Positions 18,034-25,896 of a stretch of DNA of 64,000 nucleotides are shown piece by piece (positions within the stretch are counted from its first letter, which is position 1; each line of letters opens with the position of its first letter). The translations under genes and the position numbers were made by a program. Origin of the DNA: Chloroflexota bacterium. Lineage in GTDB: Bacteria; Chloroflexota; Anaerolineae; UBA4142; SHND01. The notes beneath the pieces were generated by a model, which worked only from the letters and a program-made list of their open reading frames with translations, was not told the DNA's origin and ran no database searches. Location: positions 25,440 to 89,439 of the forward strand of contig JAKOPZ010000316.1 of the NCBI GenBank assembly GCA_029778615.1. Direction: 5' to 3'.

Positions 18034-18786
18034 ATGATTCTTGTACTGAAATTGATCATGACGCCCATTTTGATGTTGTCGCTCACTTTGGCGGGGCGCA
18101 AATGGGGACACACCGTCAGCGGACTGTTTGCGGGTCTGCCGCTGAATTCGGGACCGATTTCATTTTTGTTTGCGCTCGAATACGGAACCCCGTTTGCGGC
18201 GCAAGCTGCTGTCGGCTCGATGGGCGGGATGATTGCGGTCGCGTCGTTTGCATTTGTGTATGCGAGTTTGGCGCGCCGCTTTGCATGGCATATTTGTATT
18301 GTGTGCGCCGAGCTCGCTTACTTTAGTATCGTCGTCGTACTGAACACTCTGGCGCTCGCGTTATTGCCGACCATTCTCATTACCACATTGGCATTGCTCG
18401 CGCTCTTGTGGCGAATGCCGCCGCACAATGCCGGCGATGCCAACATTCGACTGGGGCGTTGGGATTTGCCCGCGCGGATTATTGTCGCCACAGGATTTGT
18501 GGTGGGCATGACGGCGTTGGGGGAAATTTTGGGACCGCAGCTCGGCGGACTCGCTTCGACGTTTCCCATTTTTGCAACCGTGCTCTCGGTCTTTGCGCAT
18601 CGGTTTCAAGGCGCGGATGCAGTGATTGAATGGCTGCGCGGCGCCATTGTGGGAATGTTTGCGACGGTCGCGTTTTATATCGTCATTGGTTTTGGCGTGA
18701 CCGCGCTGCCGATTCCTATTACGTACGCGTTCGCCATCGCGGCGGCGCTGGGCGTAAACGGTATCGGCTTGCGCGTGACGCGTTGA
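18034..18786 (+). CDS. Integral membrane protein of unknown function with internal duplication
   Basis: 250 residues, about seven to eight membrane helices, no soluble domain. I do not recognise the family. The two halves look alike: residues 22-65 contain GHTVSGLFAGLPLNSGPISFLFALEYG and residues 165-210 contain GPQLGGLASTFPIFATVLSVFAH, each followed by a helix pair, as in transporters that arose by duplication. The gene begins 22 nt after the terminator of the sigma factor gene and ends one base from the convergent glycosyltransferase gene. ATG at 18034 has a weak GACGAAA upstream. A small-molecule carrier is plausible but unproven. Confidence 0.75.
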   Translation: MILVLKLIMTPILMLSLTLAGRKWGHTVSGLFAGLPLNSGPISFLFALEYGTPFAAQAAVGSMGGMIAVASFAFVYASLARRFAWHICIVCAELAYFSIVVVLNTLALALLPTILITTLALLALLWRMPPHNAGDANIRLGRWDLPARIIVATGFVVGMTALGEILGPQLGGLASTFPIFATVLSVFAHRFQGADAVIEWLRGAIVGMFATVAFYIVIGFGVTALPIPITYAFAIAAALGVNGIGLRVTR

Positions 18787-18787
18787 A

Positions 18788-20632
18788 TTATTCGCGCAAG
18801 AGTGCATCCATTTCGTCCGCACTCAGTGCGCGAGCTTTTTCAAATACAATCGGTTGGGGATGGTCGTATACGGAAAAACTTTCATCGGCAAAACCAAAAT
18901 CTACAGACGCGGCGCGCGGCAGCAGTGCGTTCACACGCGAAACGTCGAACGACAAACTGGCAAACGGGTCATCGCGAATCGTCACACCAACTAGTTGCGG
19001 GTCATTGCGCGCGGTGAATATCGGCTCGAACCCTAATTCGCCATCAAACAATTTTTTATAATAACGATTCATTAAAGGATAGCGTGCGGGTGACTTGCCG
19101 ATACCGGCGTAACCGCGTTGACTCGCGAGAATCACAACATCCGCGCGTTCCAACGCGCGTACGAGGTCGGCGCGTTTCGCGTCCGTGTCGTCGTCAAAAA
19201 TCGGAAACTGAATCTGCGTGTAATCGGACGCGCGGCGTTCGTTCTGTCCGAATCGAATCAGCGTCGGCAGCGCGTCGTCCCACTCTTCCACCAACAGCGT
19301 TTTTCCAACCGCCACATTTTCGTACAGCCAACGCGATGCCGTGAGCCAAGGGTGTTCGTGCGCGTAGATTTGCGAGAACGCCAGCGCGTAGAGAAACGAA
19401 CATGCGAGAACACTGCTTGTGACAATGAAAAGCAGAACGCGCTGTTTTGCCAACACGCGCATCCACGCGCACGCCGCCATGATGTAGAGGAACGGCAGGA
19501 GCGGCAAAAGATAGCGCAAGTATTTTGTATATTGCAGTCCGATGAGGATGAAATATAACAACGCAAAGGACAACAAGAATGCGTCGCGCCACGCGCGCGT
19601 TTTCCACCACTGCGCGACAAAGAGCGCGCCCCCGCCCCACGCGAACAGTCCGAGCGGCAAGCCCATGCCCCAAATCGCACCTTGCGTAACTTGGTACACG
19701 AACGGCAGCGTGCCCGCGAATTGGCGCGTGTACGGATAGTCCAACCAGCCGCGCGCAACAAACGCCTCGCGAAGTACATCGCGCCCAAACGCATACCAAT
19801 CGAGCAGCGCGTAGGGTTGTGTGAGAACAAATATTGCGAGCGCGCCGACGCAGATTTGCAGGAGCGGCGCGCGCACGGCGCGCCAAATTTCCAAAATTCG
19901 CGCGCGCGAAAATTTCCAAGGCGGCGCGTTCGCCGCGTGCATCAACGCATACAAAATTGGAAACACCAGCGGGAGCGCGGTAATTTTTGTTGCGAGGGCG
20001 AGTCCAAAAGAAATGCCGCAGAGAATTTTCCAAATGCGTGTTGTTTGTCTGTTGTCAGAGGCAATAGTCTTTTGCGCTATGCGAAAGGCGCTATACATTG
20101 TCGCCACCGTAAAAAATGTGAGCAGCGTATCCACCGCGTAAAAATGCGAGAGCTGAATGTGCAGTACGGTGACAGCAACACAAGCCGCCGCAATCAACGC
20201 CGTCCGCGTCTCGAACATTTTGCGCGCTAGCGCGTACGTCAGCGCAATGGTCCCCAAATCAAACAGTCCGGAAAGCGAGCGTCCGAAAATCACCCAGCGC
20301 GCGAGTTCGTCGTCCGCCCAGGGTCCAATCACATTCGTCGGTGGCGCAAACGGCGCGAGCGCGCGCAGTAAATAAATCGGAAATGAGCCGTAAGCAAAAA
20401 ATTTGGGGTTGAGCGGACTGAGGGGGGAAAAAAATTCAGAGAGCGAGGCAGGGAACCCGAGCGCAGAAACGACGAGAATAATTTGGCGTTCGTCCGGATG
20501 AAACAAATAACCGTCATCCCACGCCAAACCATTCCAGCGAAAATACGCGGCGACAAGCAAGAGGATGCCGAGACAGAAAAATTCGGCAAGGCGCGTCCGC
20601 AACATCACGCTGCCGATTCTATGCCAGTTCAT
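18788..20632 (-). CDS. GT39-like integral membrane glycosyltransferase
   Basis: 614 residues with about eleven helices. The first loop carries WDDGYLFHPDERQ at about 36-48, the same HPDER motif as in the N-terminal half of the fusion protein at 1529-6376, and the C-terminus has the same VYDHPQPIVFEKA strand. It is therefore a stand-alone homologue of that half and shows where the fusion domain ends. The enzyme would use a lipid-phosphate sugar donor at the outer face of the membrane; donor and acceptor unknown. It overlaps nothing upstream and ends tail-to-tail with the plus-strand membrane protein. Confidence 0.8.
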   Translation of the reverse strand: MNWHRIGSVMLRTRLAEFFCLGILLLVAAYFRWNGLAWDDGYLFHPDERQIILVVSALGFPASLSEFFSPLSPLNPKFFAYGSFPIYLLRALAPFAPPTNVIGPWADDELARWVIFGRSLSGLFDLGTIALTYALARKMFETRTALIAAACVAVTVLHIQLSHFYAVDTLLTFFTVATMYSAFRIAQKTIASDNRQTTRIWKILCGISFGLALATKITALPLVFPILYALMHAANAPPWKFSRARILEIWRAVRAPLLQICVGALAIFVLTQPYALLDWYAFGRDVLREAFVARGWLDYPYTRQFAGTLPFVYQVTQGAIWGMGLPLGLFAWGGGALFVAQWWKTRAWRDAFLLSFALLYFILIGLQYTKYLRYLLPLLPFLYIMAACAWMRVLAKQRVLLFIVTSSVLACSFLYALAFSQIYAHEHPWLTASRWLYENVAVGKTLLVEEWDDALPTLIRFGQNERRASDYTQIQFPIFDDDTDAKRADLVRALERADVVILASQRGYAGIGKSPARYPLMNRYYKKLFDGELGFEPIFTARNDPQLVGVTIRDDPFASLSFDVSRVNALLPRAASVDFGFADESFSVYDHPQPIVFEKARALSADEMDALLRE

Positions 20633-20664
20633 TGCATTTTCTAAAAACGCGGGGGTGCGGCAAT

Positions 20665-20696
20665 AAAAAACCGCATAGCGGGTGACGCCTATGCGG
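20665..20696 (-). terminator. Intrinsic terminator overlapping the end of the crotonase gene
   Basis: On the minus strand CCGCATAG / CTATGCGG with a 10-nt loop and six T. The TAG stop codon of the crotonase gene lies in the left arm. Confidence 0.85.
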
Positions 20697-21501
20697 GTTC
20701 TTGAAGCGGGGCATTCGTTTCAGGCGGCGCGTGTTCGGCTTTAAGCGCCGCCATCGCCGCGCGAAAATCGTCGGACGCAATCAATTGCAGCTGCGCGTAT
20801 CCGGCGGCTTGAAGGGCTTGGGGCAACTGTGTATCAAAACTCGTATTGATGAGTCGCTTGGCGTGTGACAATGCTTTGAAGGGCAAGTGTGAAAATTGTT
20901 GAGCCCAATTGCGCGCAATCCCGGGCATGTCGCCCGGGTCGGCGACGCGATTCAACAATCCAATTCGCAATGCCTCTAACGCGCTGACGTTGCGCCCGCG
21001 CAAAATTATTTCTTTTGCCCACGCGGGACCGACAATGCGCGTGAGCCGCGTGATGCCGCCCAAATCCGGAATGATGCCGAATTTGATTTCGGGCAATGCG
21101 AGACTGGCGCGCGACGAAGAGATGCGAAAATCACACGCGAGAATCATTTCCAAACCGGCGCCGAGACAAACGCCGTTCACCGCCGCGATGGTAATTTGCG
21201 GGAGCGCCTCAATGCGGTTGAACGTTTCTTGCCACTGCTGAATCACGACGCGCAATTCTTCGGGCGTCCAACGCGCCGCACCCTGCACAAAAACTTCCAA
21301 ATCCAAACCCGAGCTGAAACCTTTGCCTGCGCCCGTGAAAATGACAACGCGCATTTGCGCGTTGTCCGCGAGCTCTTGACAGAGCGCCGAGAGGTCGTCG
21401 AACAATTCCGGCGAAAACGCGTTCAACTTGTGCGGACGATTGAGCGAAACGGTAAGAATTTCTTGGTCGAGCTGTAGCTTGAGGTTTTTGTATTCGTTCA
21501 T
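20689..21501 (-). CDS. Enoyl-CoA hydratase/isomerase (crotonase) family protein
   Basis: 270 residues. Acts on acyl-CoA thioesters, most often hydrating 2-enoyl-CoA or isomerising double bonds. The oxyanion-hole segments are visible as TGAGKGFSSGLDLEVF near 60 and NGVCLGAGLEMILACDFRIS near 100, and the acidic residues in GLEM and LPEIKFGIIPDLGG (near 130) match the hydratase pair, so it is probably active. The start at 21501 is chosen because its ATG overlaps the TGA of the DUF4058 gene as ATGA; an upstream in-frame start would lie inside that gene. Substrate is not readable; it is an odd companion for lepA. Confidence 0.88.
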   Translation of the reverse strand: MNEYKNLKLQLDQEILTVSLNRPHKLNAFSPELFDDLSALCQELADNAQMRVVIFTGAGKGFSSGLDLEVFVQGAARWTPEELRVVIQQWQETFNRIEALPQITIAAVNGVCLGAGLEMILACDFRISSSRASLALPEIKFGIIPDLGGITRLTRIVGPAWAKEIILRGRNVSALEALRIGLLNRVADPGDMPGIARNWAQQFSHLPFKALSHAKRLINTSFDTQLPQALQAAGYAQLQLIASDDFRAAMAALKAEHAPPETNAPLQEPA

Positions 21502-22289
21502 TGACGATTCTGGTCCACTAATGTGGCTGCCCACTCTGCTTCAAATTCTTCGAGTGGATATTCGGCGGGTTGATGATAGTCAATACTCAGATGGTAGCGT
21601 GCGCGGTCGTACACGGTGGTCAATGCCAATTGCAAATTGAGCGGCACATCGGCATCCGGCGGACGCAGGGGAACCGGCACCGTCGGCAAAGGGTCACGTA
21701 ATGAGATGGGCCAGATTTCGACTTGGGTGCGATGGCGCGCGCGCGTGAGAAAAACATAATACGGACGCAGCGGCGCAGGTCCGAGCGGCACAGGTCTCCG
21801 TCCGCGTCGCAACAAATCAATTTCGAGCAAGTGCGCTTCGGGTTCGAGAACGCGCGTGCGCTTGATATGATACTCGTTCCAGCCCTGCCCGGTCTTGTTC
21901 GTCGGCGACATGATTTCAATGCTTGCAACGAGTACGCCGCCCTTTACCGTACGAATCTCCACCGAAGGAATTTCCACCTCATATTCCCAATGCTGCGGCG
22001 CAATAATCGGCGCGGGCGCGATGGGCGCATCCACCACCGCTACGCTTTCGCGCGTGGGCGTCGCGCGCGTTTCGGGTCCGCGAAAAATTTCCACATCGGG
22101 CAAGACAACGCCGATGGATTCCCCCATATCCCAAGTTTCCATCACCGTGCGCAACACAATGCGCGCGACATAGTTGGGTTCGAGCCCGGGTGCGAGTTGG
22201 TCGCTAATCTGTGTCGCCAAACGATGATGTACATCGGGCCAAAGATACCCTTCGAGATAGGGGTCCATTCCGGGAAATGGGGATGGCAT
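21498..22289 (-). CDS. DUF4058 family protein
   Basis: 263 residues with the family N-terminus MPSPFPGMDPYLEG and LWPDVHHRL, and a central beta-rich region ending in EIMSPTNKTGQGWNEY, which resembles the conserved core of Uma2/PD-(D/E)xK-like proteins. DUF4058 proteins are frequent in Cyanobacteria, Planctomycetes and Chloroflexi and have no known function. A strong AAAGGAG lies 7 nt before the ATG. It lies 28 nt after lepA and overlaps the crotonase gene by 4 nt, so the three are cotranscribed. Confidence 0.85.
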   Translation of the reverse strand: MPSPFPGMDPYLEGYLWPDVHHRLATQISDQLAPGLEPNYVARIVLRTVMETWDMGESIGVVLPDVEIFRGPETRATPTRESVAVVDAPIAPAPIIAPQHWEYEVEIPSVEIRTVKGGVLVASIEIMSPTNKTGQGWNEYHIKRTRVLEPEAHLLEIDLLRRGRRPVPLGPAPLRPYYVFLTRARHRTQVEIWPISLRDPLPTVPVPLRPPDADVPLNLQLALTTVYDRARYHLSIDYHQPAEYPLEEFEAEWAATLVDQNRQ

Positions 22290-22317
22290 ACGTGACTCCT
22301 TTCTCCAAACCCAACCG

Positions 22318-24120
22318 CTATTCTTCGCCCAATTTCAAGACTGCCATGAACGCCTCTTGCGGCAGTTCCACCGTGCCCAATTGCTTCATGCGTTTCTTGC
22401 CCTTTTTCTGCGCCTCGAGCAATTTTTTCTTGCGCGTAATATCGCCGCCGTAACATTTTGCCAAAACATCTTTTCGCAATGCGCGAATCGTTTCGCGCGC
22501 GACGATGCGTCCGCCAATCGCCGCTTGAATCGGCACGGGGAACATTTGCGAGGGAATCACTTCTTTTAATTTTTTCGCGAGCGCCGCGCCGCGCGAGTAC
22601 GCGTAGTCTTTGTGCACAATCATCGCGAGCGCGTCCACCGGTTCTTCATTCAACATCAAGGTCAGTTTTTGAAGCGGCGCGCCGCGATATGTATCGAACT
22701 GGTAATCCATCGAAGCGTAACCGCGCGTGCGCGATTTCAGTTGGTCATAAAAATCAATGATGAGTTCCGAAAGCGGCAAGAGAAAATCCATTCGCACGCG
22801 TTCGGGGTCGAGATATTCGATTTTGCTTTGTTCGCCGCGCCGCGAGCGCGCCAAATCCATCACCGTGCCAATATATTGCGCGGGGGTAAACACTGAAACT
22901 TTCATCCACGGCTCTTCGATTTCTTCGATGCGGTCCGGCTCGGGAAGCGCGGCGGGATTGTCTACGGTAATGATTTCGCCGTCCGTTTTCAAAACGTGAT
23001 ATTCCACGCTCGGCGCGGTGGCAATCAAATCCAAATCATATTCGCGTTCGAGCCGTTCTTGAATAATTTCCATGTGAAGCAAACCGAGAAAGCCGATGCG
23101 AAAACCGAAACCGAGCGCGGCAGATGTTTCCGGTTCGTACGTCAACGCGGCATCGTTCAATTTCAATTTGTCGAGCGCGTCGCGCAAGAGCGGATAATCA
23201 TTCGTCGCGACCGGATAAAATCCTGCAAACACCATCGGTTTGGCGGGACGAAATCCTGCCAGCGGATGCTGCGCGGGACGATTTGCCTGCGTGAGTGTAT
23301 CGCCCACTTGCACTTCGCGCACACTCTTTAACCCCGTCGCCACATAACCGACTTCGCCCGCACCCAGCGAATCGGTCGCGATGAGTTTGGGTCGAAAGAT
23401 TCCGACTTCGAGCGCGTCCAACTCGCGATTATTGGACATCATGCGGAGTTTGTCGCCTTTGCCGAGTTCGCCATCCACTACGCGCACATAGGCGACCACG
23501 CCTTTGTATGCGTCATAGTGCGAATCGAAAACGAGGGCGCGCGCGGGCGCGTCGGGGTCTCCGCGCGGCGAGGGAACTTTGGCGACCACCGCCTCCAAAA
23601 TATCTGCGACGCCCGTTCCATCTTTGGCAGACGCGCGGATAATTTCCTCTGCAGGAATCGTCAGCAAATTTTCCAAGTCCTGCGCGATTTCGTCGGGGCG
23701 CGCCGCGGGCAAATCAATTTTGTTGATGACGGGGATAATGACGAGATTGTTTTCGAGGGCGAGATACAGATTGGCGAGCGTTTGCGCTTCGACGCCTTGC
23801 GAAGCGTCCACGACTAGCACGGCGCCTTCACACGCTTGCAGCGCGCGCGAAACCTCGTACGTAAAATCTACGTGCCCAGGGGTGTCAATTAAATTCAGTT
23901 CGTATTCGTTGCCATCGCGCGCGGTGTACAACATGCGAACGGCTTTGGCTTTGATGGTGATGCCCTTTTCGCGTTCAAGGTCCATTTGGTCCATCACTTG
24001 CTCGACCATATCGCGTTTGGAAACGGTGCCGGTCAATTCGAGCAAGCGGTCCGTCAATGTGGACTTGCCATGGTCAACATGCGCGACAATAGAGAAATTG
24101 CGTATCAGTTTTTCAAGCAT
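22318..24120 (-). CDS. lepA: Elongation factor 4 (LepA)
   Basis: 600 residues, the usual LepA length. A ribosome-binding GTPase that acts in translation initiation/elongation quality. G1 is AHVDHGKST at about 13-21, G2 region [12 protein letters not shown]3 DTPGHVDF near 78, G4 NKID near 130; the LepA-specific C-terminal domain is present ([19 protein letters not shown] and a lysine-rich end). The start [10 protein letters not shown] at 24120 fits the family, while upstream codons would run into the HIT gene. Gap to the HIT gene is 8 nt. Confidence 0.97.
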   Translation of the reverse strand: MLEKLIRNFSIVAHVDHGKSTLTDRLLELTGTVSKRDMVEQVMDQMDLEREKGITIKAKAVRMLYTARDGNEYELNLIDTPGHVDFTYEVSRALQACEGAVLVVDASQGVEAQTLANLYLALENNLVIIPVINKIDLPAARPDEIAQDLENLLTIPAEEIIRASAKDGTGVADILEAVVAKVPSPRGDPDAPARALVFDSHYDAYKGVVAYVRVVDGELGKGDKLRMMSNNRELDALEVGIFRPKLIATDSLGAGEVGYVATGLKSVREVQVGDTLTQANRPAQHPLAGFRPAKPMVFAGFYPVATNDYPLLRDALDKLKLNDAALTYEPETSAALGFGFRIGFLGLLHMEIIQERLEREYDLDLIATAPSVEYHVLKTDGEIITVDNPAALPEPDRIEEIEEPWMKVSVFTPAQYIGTVMDLARSRRGEQSKIEYLDPERVRMDFLLPLSELIIDFYDQLKSRTRGYASMDYQFDTYRGAPLQKLTLMLNEEPVDALAMIVHKDYAYSRGAALAKKLKEVIPSQMFPVPIQAAIGGRIVARETIRALRKDVLAKCYGGDITRKKKLLEAQKKGKKRMKQLGTVELPQEAFMAVLKLGEE

Positions 24121-24128
24121 GGGTAATA

Positions 24129-24464
24129 CTATCCGGGGGGCCAACTCATTTTTCGGCCTGCCAATAAATGCAAGTGTAAATGGAAAACGGATTGTCCCGC
24201 GTCCGCGCCAATGTTGGTCACAATCCGATAGCTGCTCAAGCCCGCCTGTTGCGCGATTTCGCGCGCGGCGCGTAAACATTCGCCCGCGACCAATGCGGAG
24301 GCGTCGTCAACAATGTCGTTCACCGATTCAAGATGTTGATTCGGGATGACGAGAATATGCGTCGGCGCTTGCGGATTGAGGTCCTTGAACGCGGTGACGT
24401 GTTCGTTTTTGTAAACGATGTTGGCGGGGATCTCGCCCGCGGCGATTTTGCAAAAGATACACAT
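24129..24464 (-). CDS. HIT family nucleotide hydrolase (HinT-like)
   Basis: 111 residues. Hydrolyses purine nucleoside phosphoramidates or related AMP conjugates. The N-terminal [12 protein letters not shown] motif and the C-terminal catalytic triad HLHLHLL (about 95-101) are complete, with the upstream NIG-x3-GQSVFH helix. MCIF at 24464 is the family start. It lies between mtaB and lepA in one operon; its upstream spacer contains a heptamer repeat array. Confidence 0.93.
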   Translation of the reverse strand: MCIFCKIAAGEIPANIVYKNEHVTAFKDLNPQAPTHILVIPNQHLESVNDIVDDASALVAGECLRAAREIAQQAGLSSYRIVTNIGADAGQSVFHLHLHLLAGRKMSWPPG

Positions 24465-24465
24465 A

Positions 24466-24490
24466 GATCGGAGACTAGAGATTGGAGATT
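24466..24490. repeat. GGAGAYT heptamer repeat at the mtaB/HIT junction
   Basis: GATCGGAGACTAGAGATTGG-type array of three to four units. On the minus strand it writes the last codons of mtaB (ISNL) and its TAG stop, and then the short spacer before the HIT gene. Confidence 0.85.
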
Positions 24491-25773
24491 GTGCCGCGCA
24501 CGCCGTCGTCAACGCATTCTGCGAGCCGCGTTGGCACGATTTGGTTGCTCAAATTTTCGCGGCTGCGCGTGACGACGCGGATGTAATTGTCCGTATAGCC
24601 GCAGAAAATCCCTGCGTCACTCGTTTGTTCTTCGTACAAAACGTTAAACGTGCGCCCAATGTTTTGTTGTGCAAATTTTTGTTGGCTCGCATCTGCGACA
24701 CGCTGCATCGCTTTGGTGCGCGCATCTCTGACGAAATCAGAAACGTGCAGTGGAAATTTCGCGGCGATGGTTCCTTCGCGCGCCGAATACGGAAACACGT
24801 GCACGCGCGCAAAATTCATGCGTTCCACAAATTCGATGGATTCTTGAAACTCGACATCGGCTTCGCCCGGAAAACCGACGATGACATCCGTTGTAATCGC
24901 GACATCGGGAATTGCTGCGCGTGCCATTTCTACCGCGTCCGCAAATTGTTCCGCCGTGTACGGGCGTCTCATGCGGCGCAAAACGGTTGTGCTACCGCTT
25001 TGCAATGACAAATGCAAATGGCGACACAGACGCGCATCGGAAAACATGTCGAGCAATTCTGTGTCCAAATCCCACGGCGCAATCGAAGTGAGACGCAAAC
25101 GCGGCAAATTGGTTTCGCGCAAAATTGCGCCAACCAAATCGCACAAGCCGCGCAAACGTCCGCTGCCGTTTTCTCTTTCTTCCAAGCGATAGTCCGAAAT
25201 TTGCACGCCGGTCAAAATCACTTCTTGATAACCGGCGTCAACGAGCGATTTGATTTGGTCAACGATTTCGTTTTGCGAACGACTGCGCGCCCTGCCCCGC
25301 GCGAGCGGAATGATGCAATACGTACAAGACATGTTGCAGCCGTCTTCAATTTTCACAAACGCGCGGGTACGCAGCCCCATTTCCTTGCCCGGCATTTTTT
25401 CCGCGTCCGCAAAATGTTGCGTGTACGGAAAATCGCCCAGCCGTTCGCGCGTCAAATTCACCAATGCGTCTTTGTCCGCGTTCGGAACCACGAGCGCGAC
25501 GTTCGGCAAATTGCGCGCCTGTTCAGGCGACATGGCAGCATAGCAGCCCGTGAGCACAATTTGCGCGTTCGCGTTTTCGCGCGCAAGGTGACGCGAGAGG
25601 TTCCGCGATTTGCGCGCGGCTTGCGCGGTGACAGTGCAAGTATTCAAGACAATCGTGTCTGCCGCGCGCGGGTCGTTGACAATCTCGTCGCCGCGCGCGG
25701 TGAAATCGCGCGCCCAACTTTCGAGTTCGCTTTCGTTTAGTTTACAGCCGAGCGTTTGCAAATAAACTTTCAT
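24475..25773 (-). CDS. mtaB: tRNA t6A37 methylthiotransferase (MtaB)
   Basis: 432 residues. Radical SAM enzyme that adds a methylthio group to t6A at position 37 of ANN-decoding tRNAs. The UPF0004 domain has its three cluster cysteines (LGCKLNESE at 9-17, NTCTVT near 46, GCYA near 77), the radical SAM triad is DGCNMSCTYC near 142-151, and a TRAM-like tail ends the protein. GCKLN marks the MtaB rather than the MiaB/RimO branch. The C-terminus and stop come from a heptamer repeat array. It is the first gene of the operon, 12 nt behind a good promoter. Confidence 0.93.
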   Translation of the reverse strand: MKVYLQTLGCKLNESELESWARDFTARGDEIVNDPRAADTIVLNTCTVTAQAARKSRNLSRHLARENANAQIVLTGCYAAMSPEQARNLPNVALVVPNADKDALVNLTRERLGDFPYTQHFADAEKMPGKEMGLRTRAFVKIEDGCNMSCTYCIIPLARGRARSRSQNEIVDQIKSLVDAGYQEVILTGVQISDYRLEERENGSGRLRGLCDLVGAILRETNLPRLRLTSIAPWDLDTELLDMFSDARLCRHLHLSLQSGSTTVLRRMRRPYTAEQFADAVEMARAAIPDVAITTDVIVGFPGEADVEFQESIEFVERMNFARVHVFPYSAREGTIAAKFPLHVSDFVRDARTKAMQRVADASQQKFAQQNIGRTFNVLYEEQTSDAGIFCGYTDNYIRVVTRSRENLSNQIVPTRLAECVDDGVRGTISNL

Positions 25774-25791
25774 GGTTCAAACGACTGAAGG

Positions 25792-25820
25792 ATTATAGAT
25801 ACGATAACGCATTGCGTCAA
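25792..25820 (-). promoter_or_regulatory. Sigma-70 promoter of the mtaB-HIT-lepA operon
   Basis: Minus strand TTGACG (25815-25820), 17-bp spacer, TATAAT (25792-25797); expected start near 25785, a dozen bases before the mtaB ATG. Confidence 0.8.
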
Positions 25821-25842
25821 AAGAATTGCGCAAGGTAAAAAT

Positions 25843-25877
25843 AAAAAAGGGGCGTATCGTGCCGGACGATACACCCC
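25843..25877 (-). terminator. Intrinsic terminator after the DUF11 surface protein gene
   Basis: Minus strand AGGGGTGTATCG / CGATACGCCCCT (one G-T pair), 6-nt loop, then TTTTTTATTTTT. Confidence 0.92.
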
Positions 25878-25896
25878 TCTCCCCCGATGAGAATGT

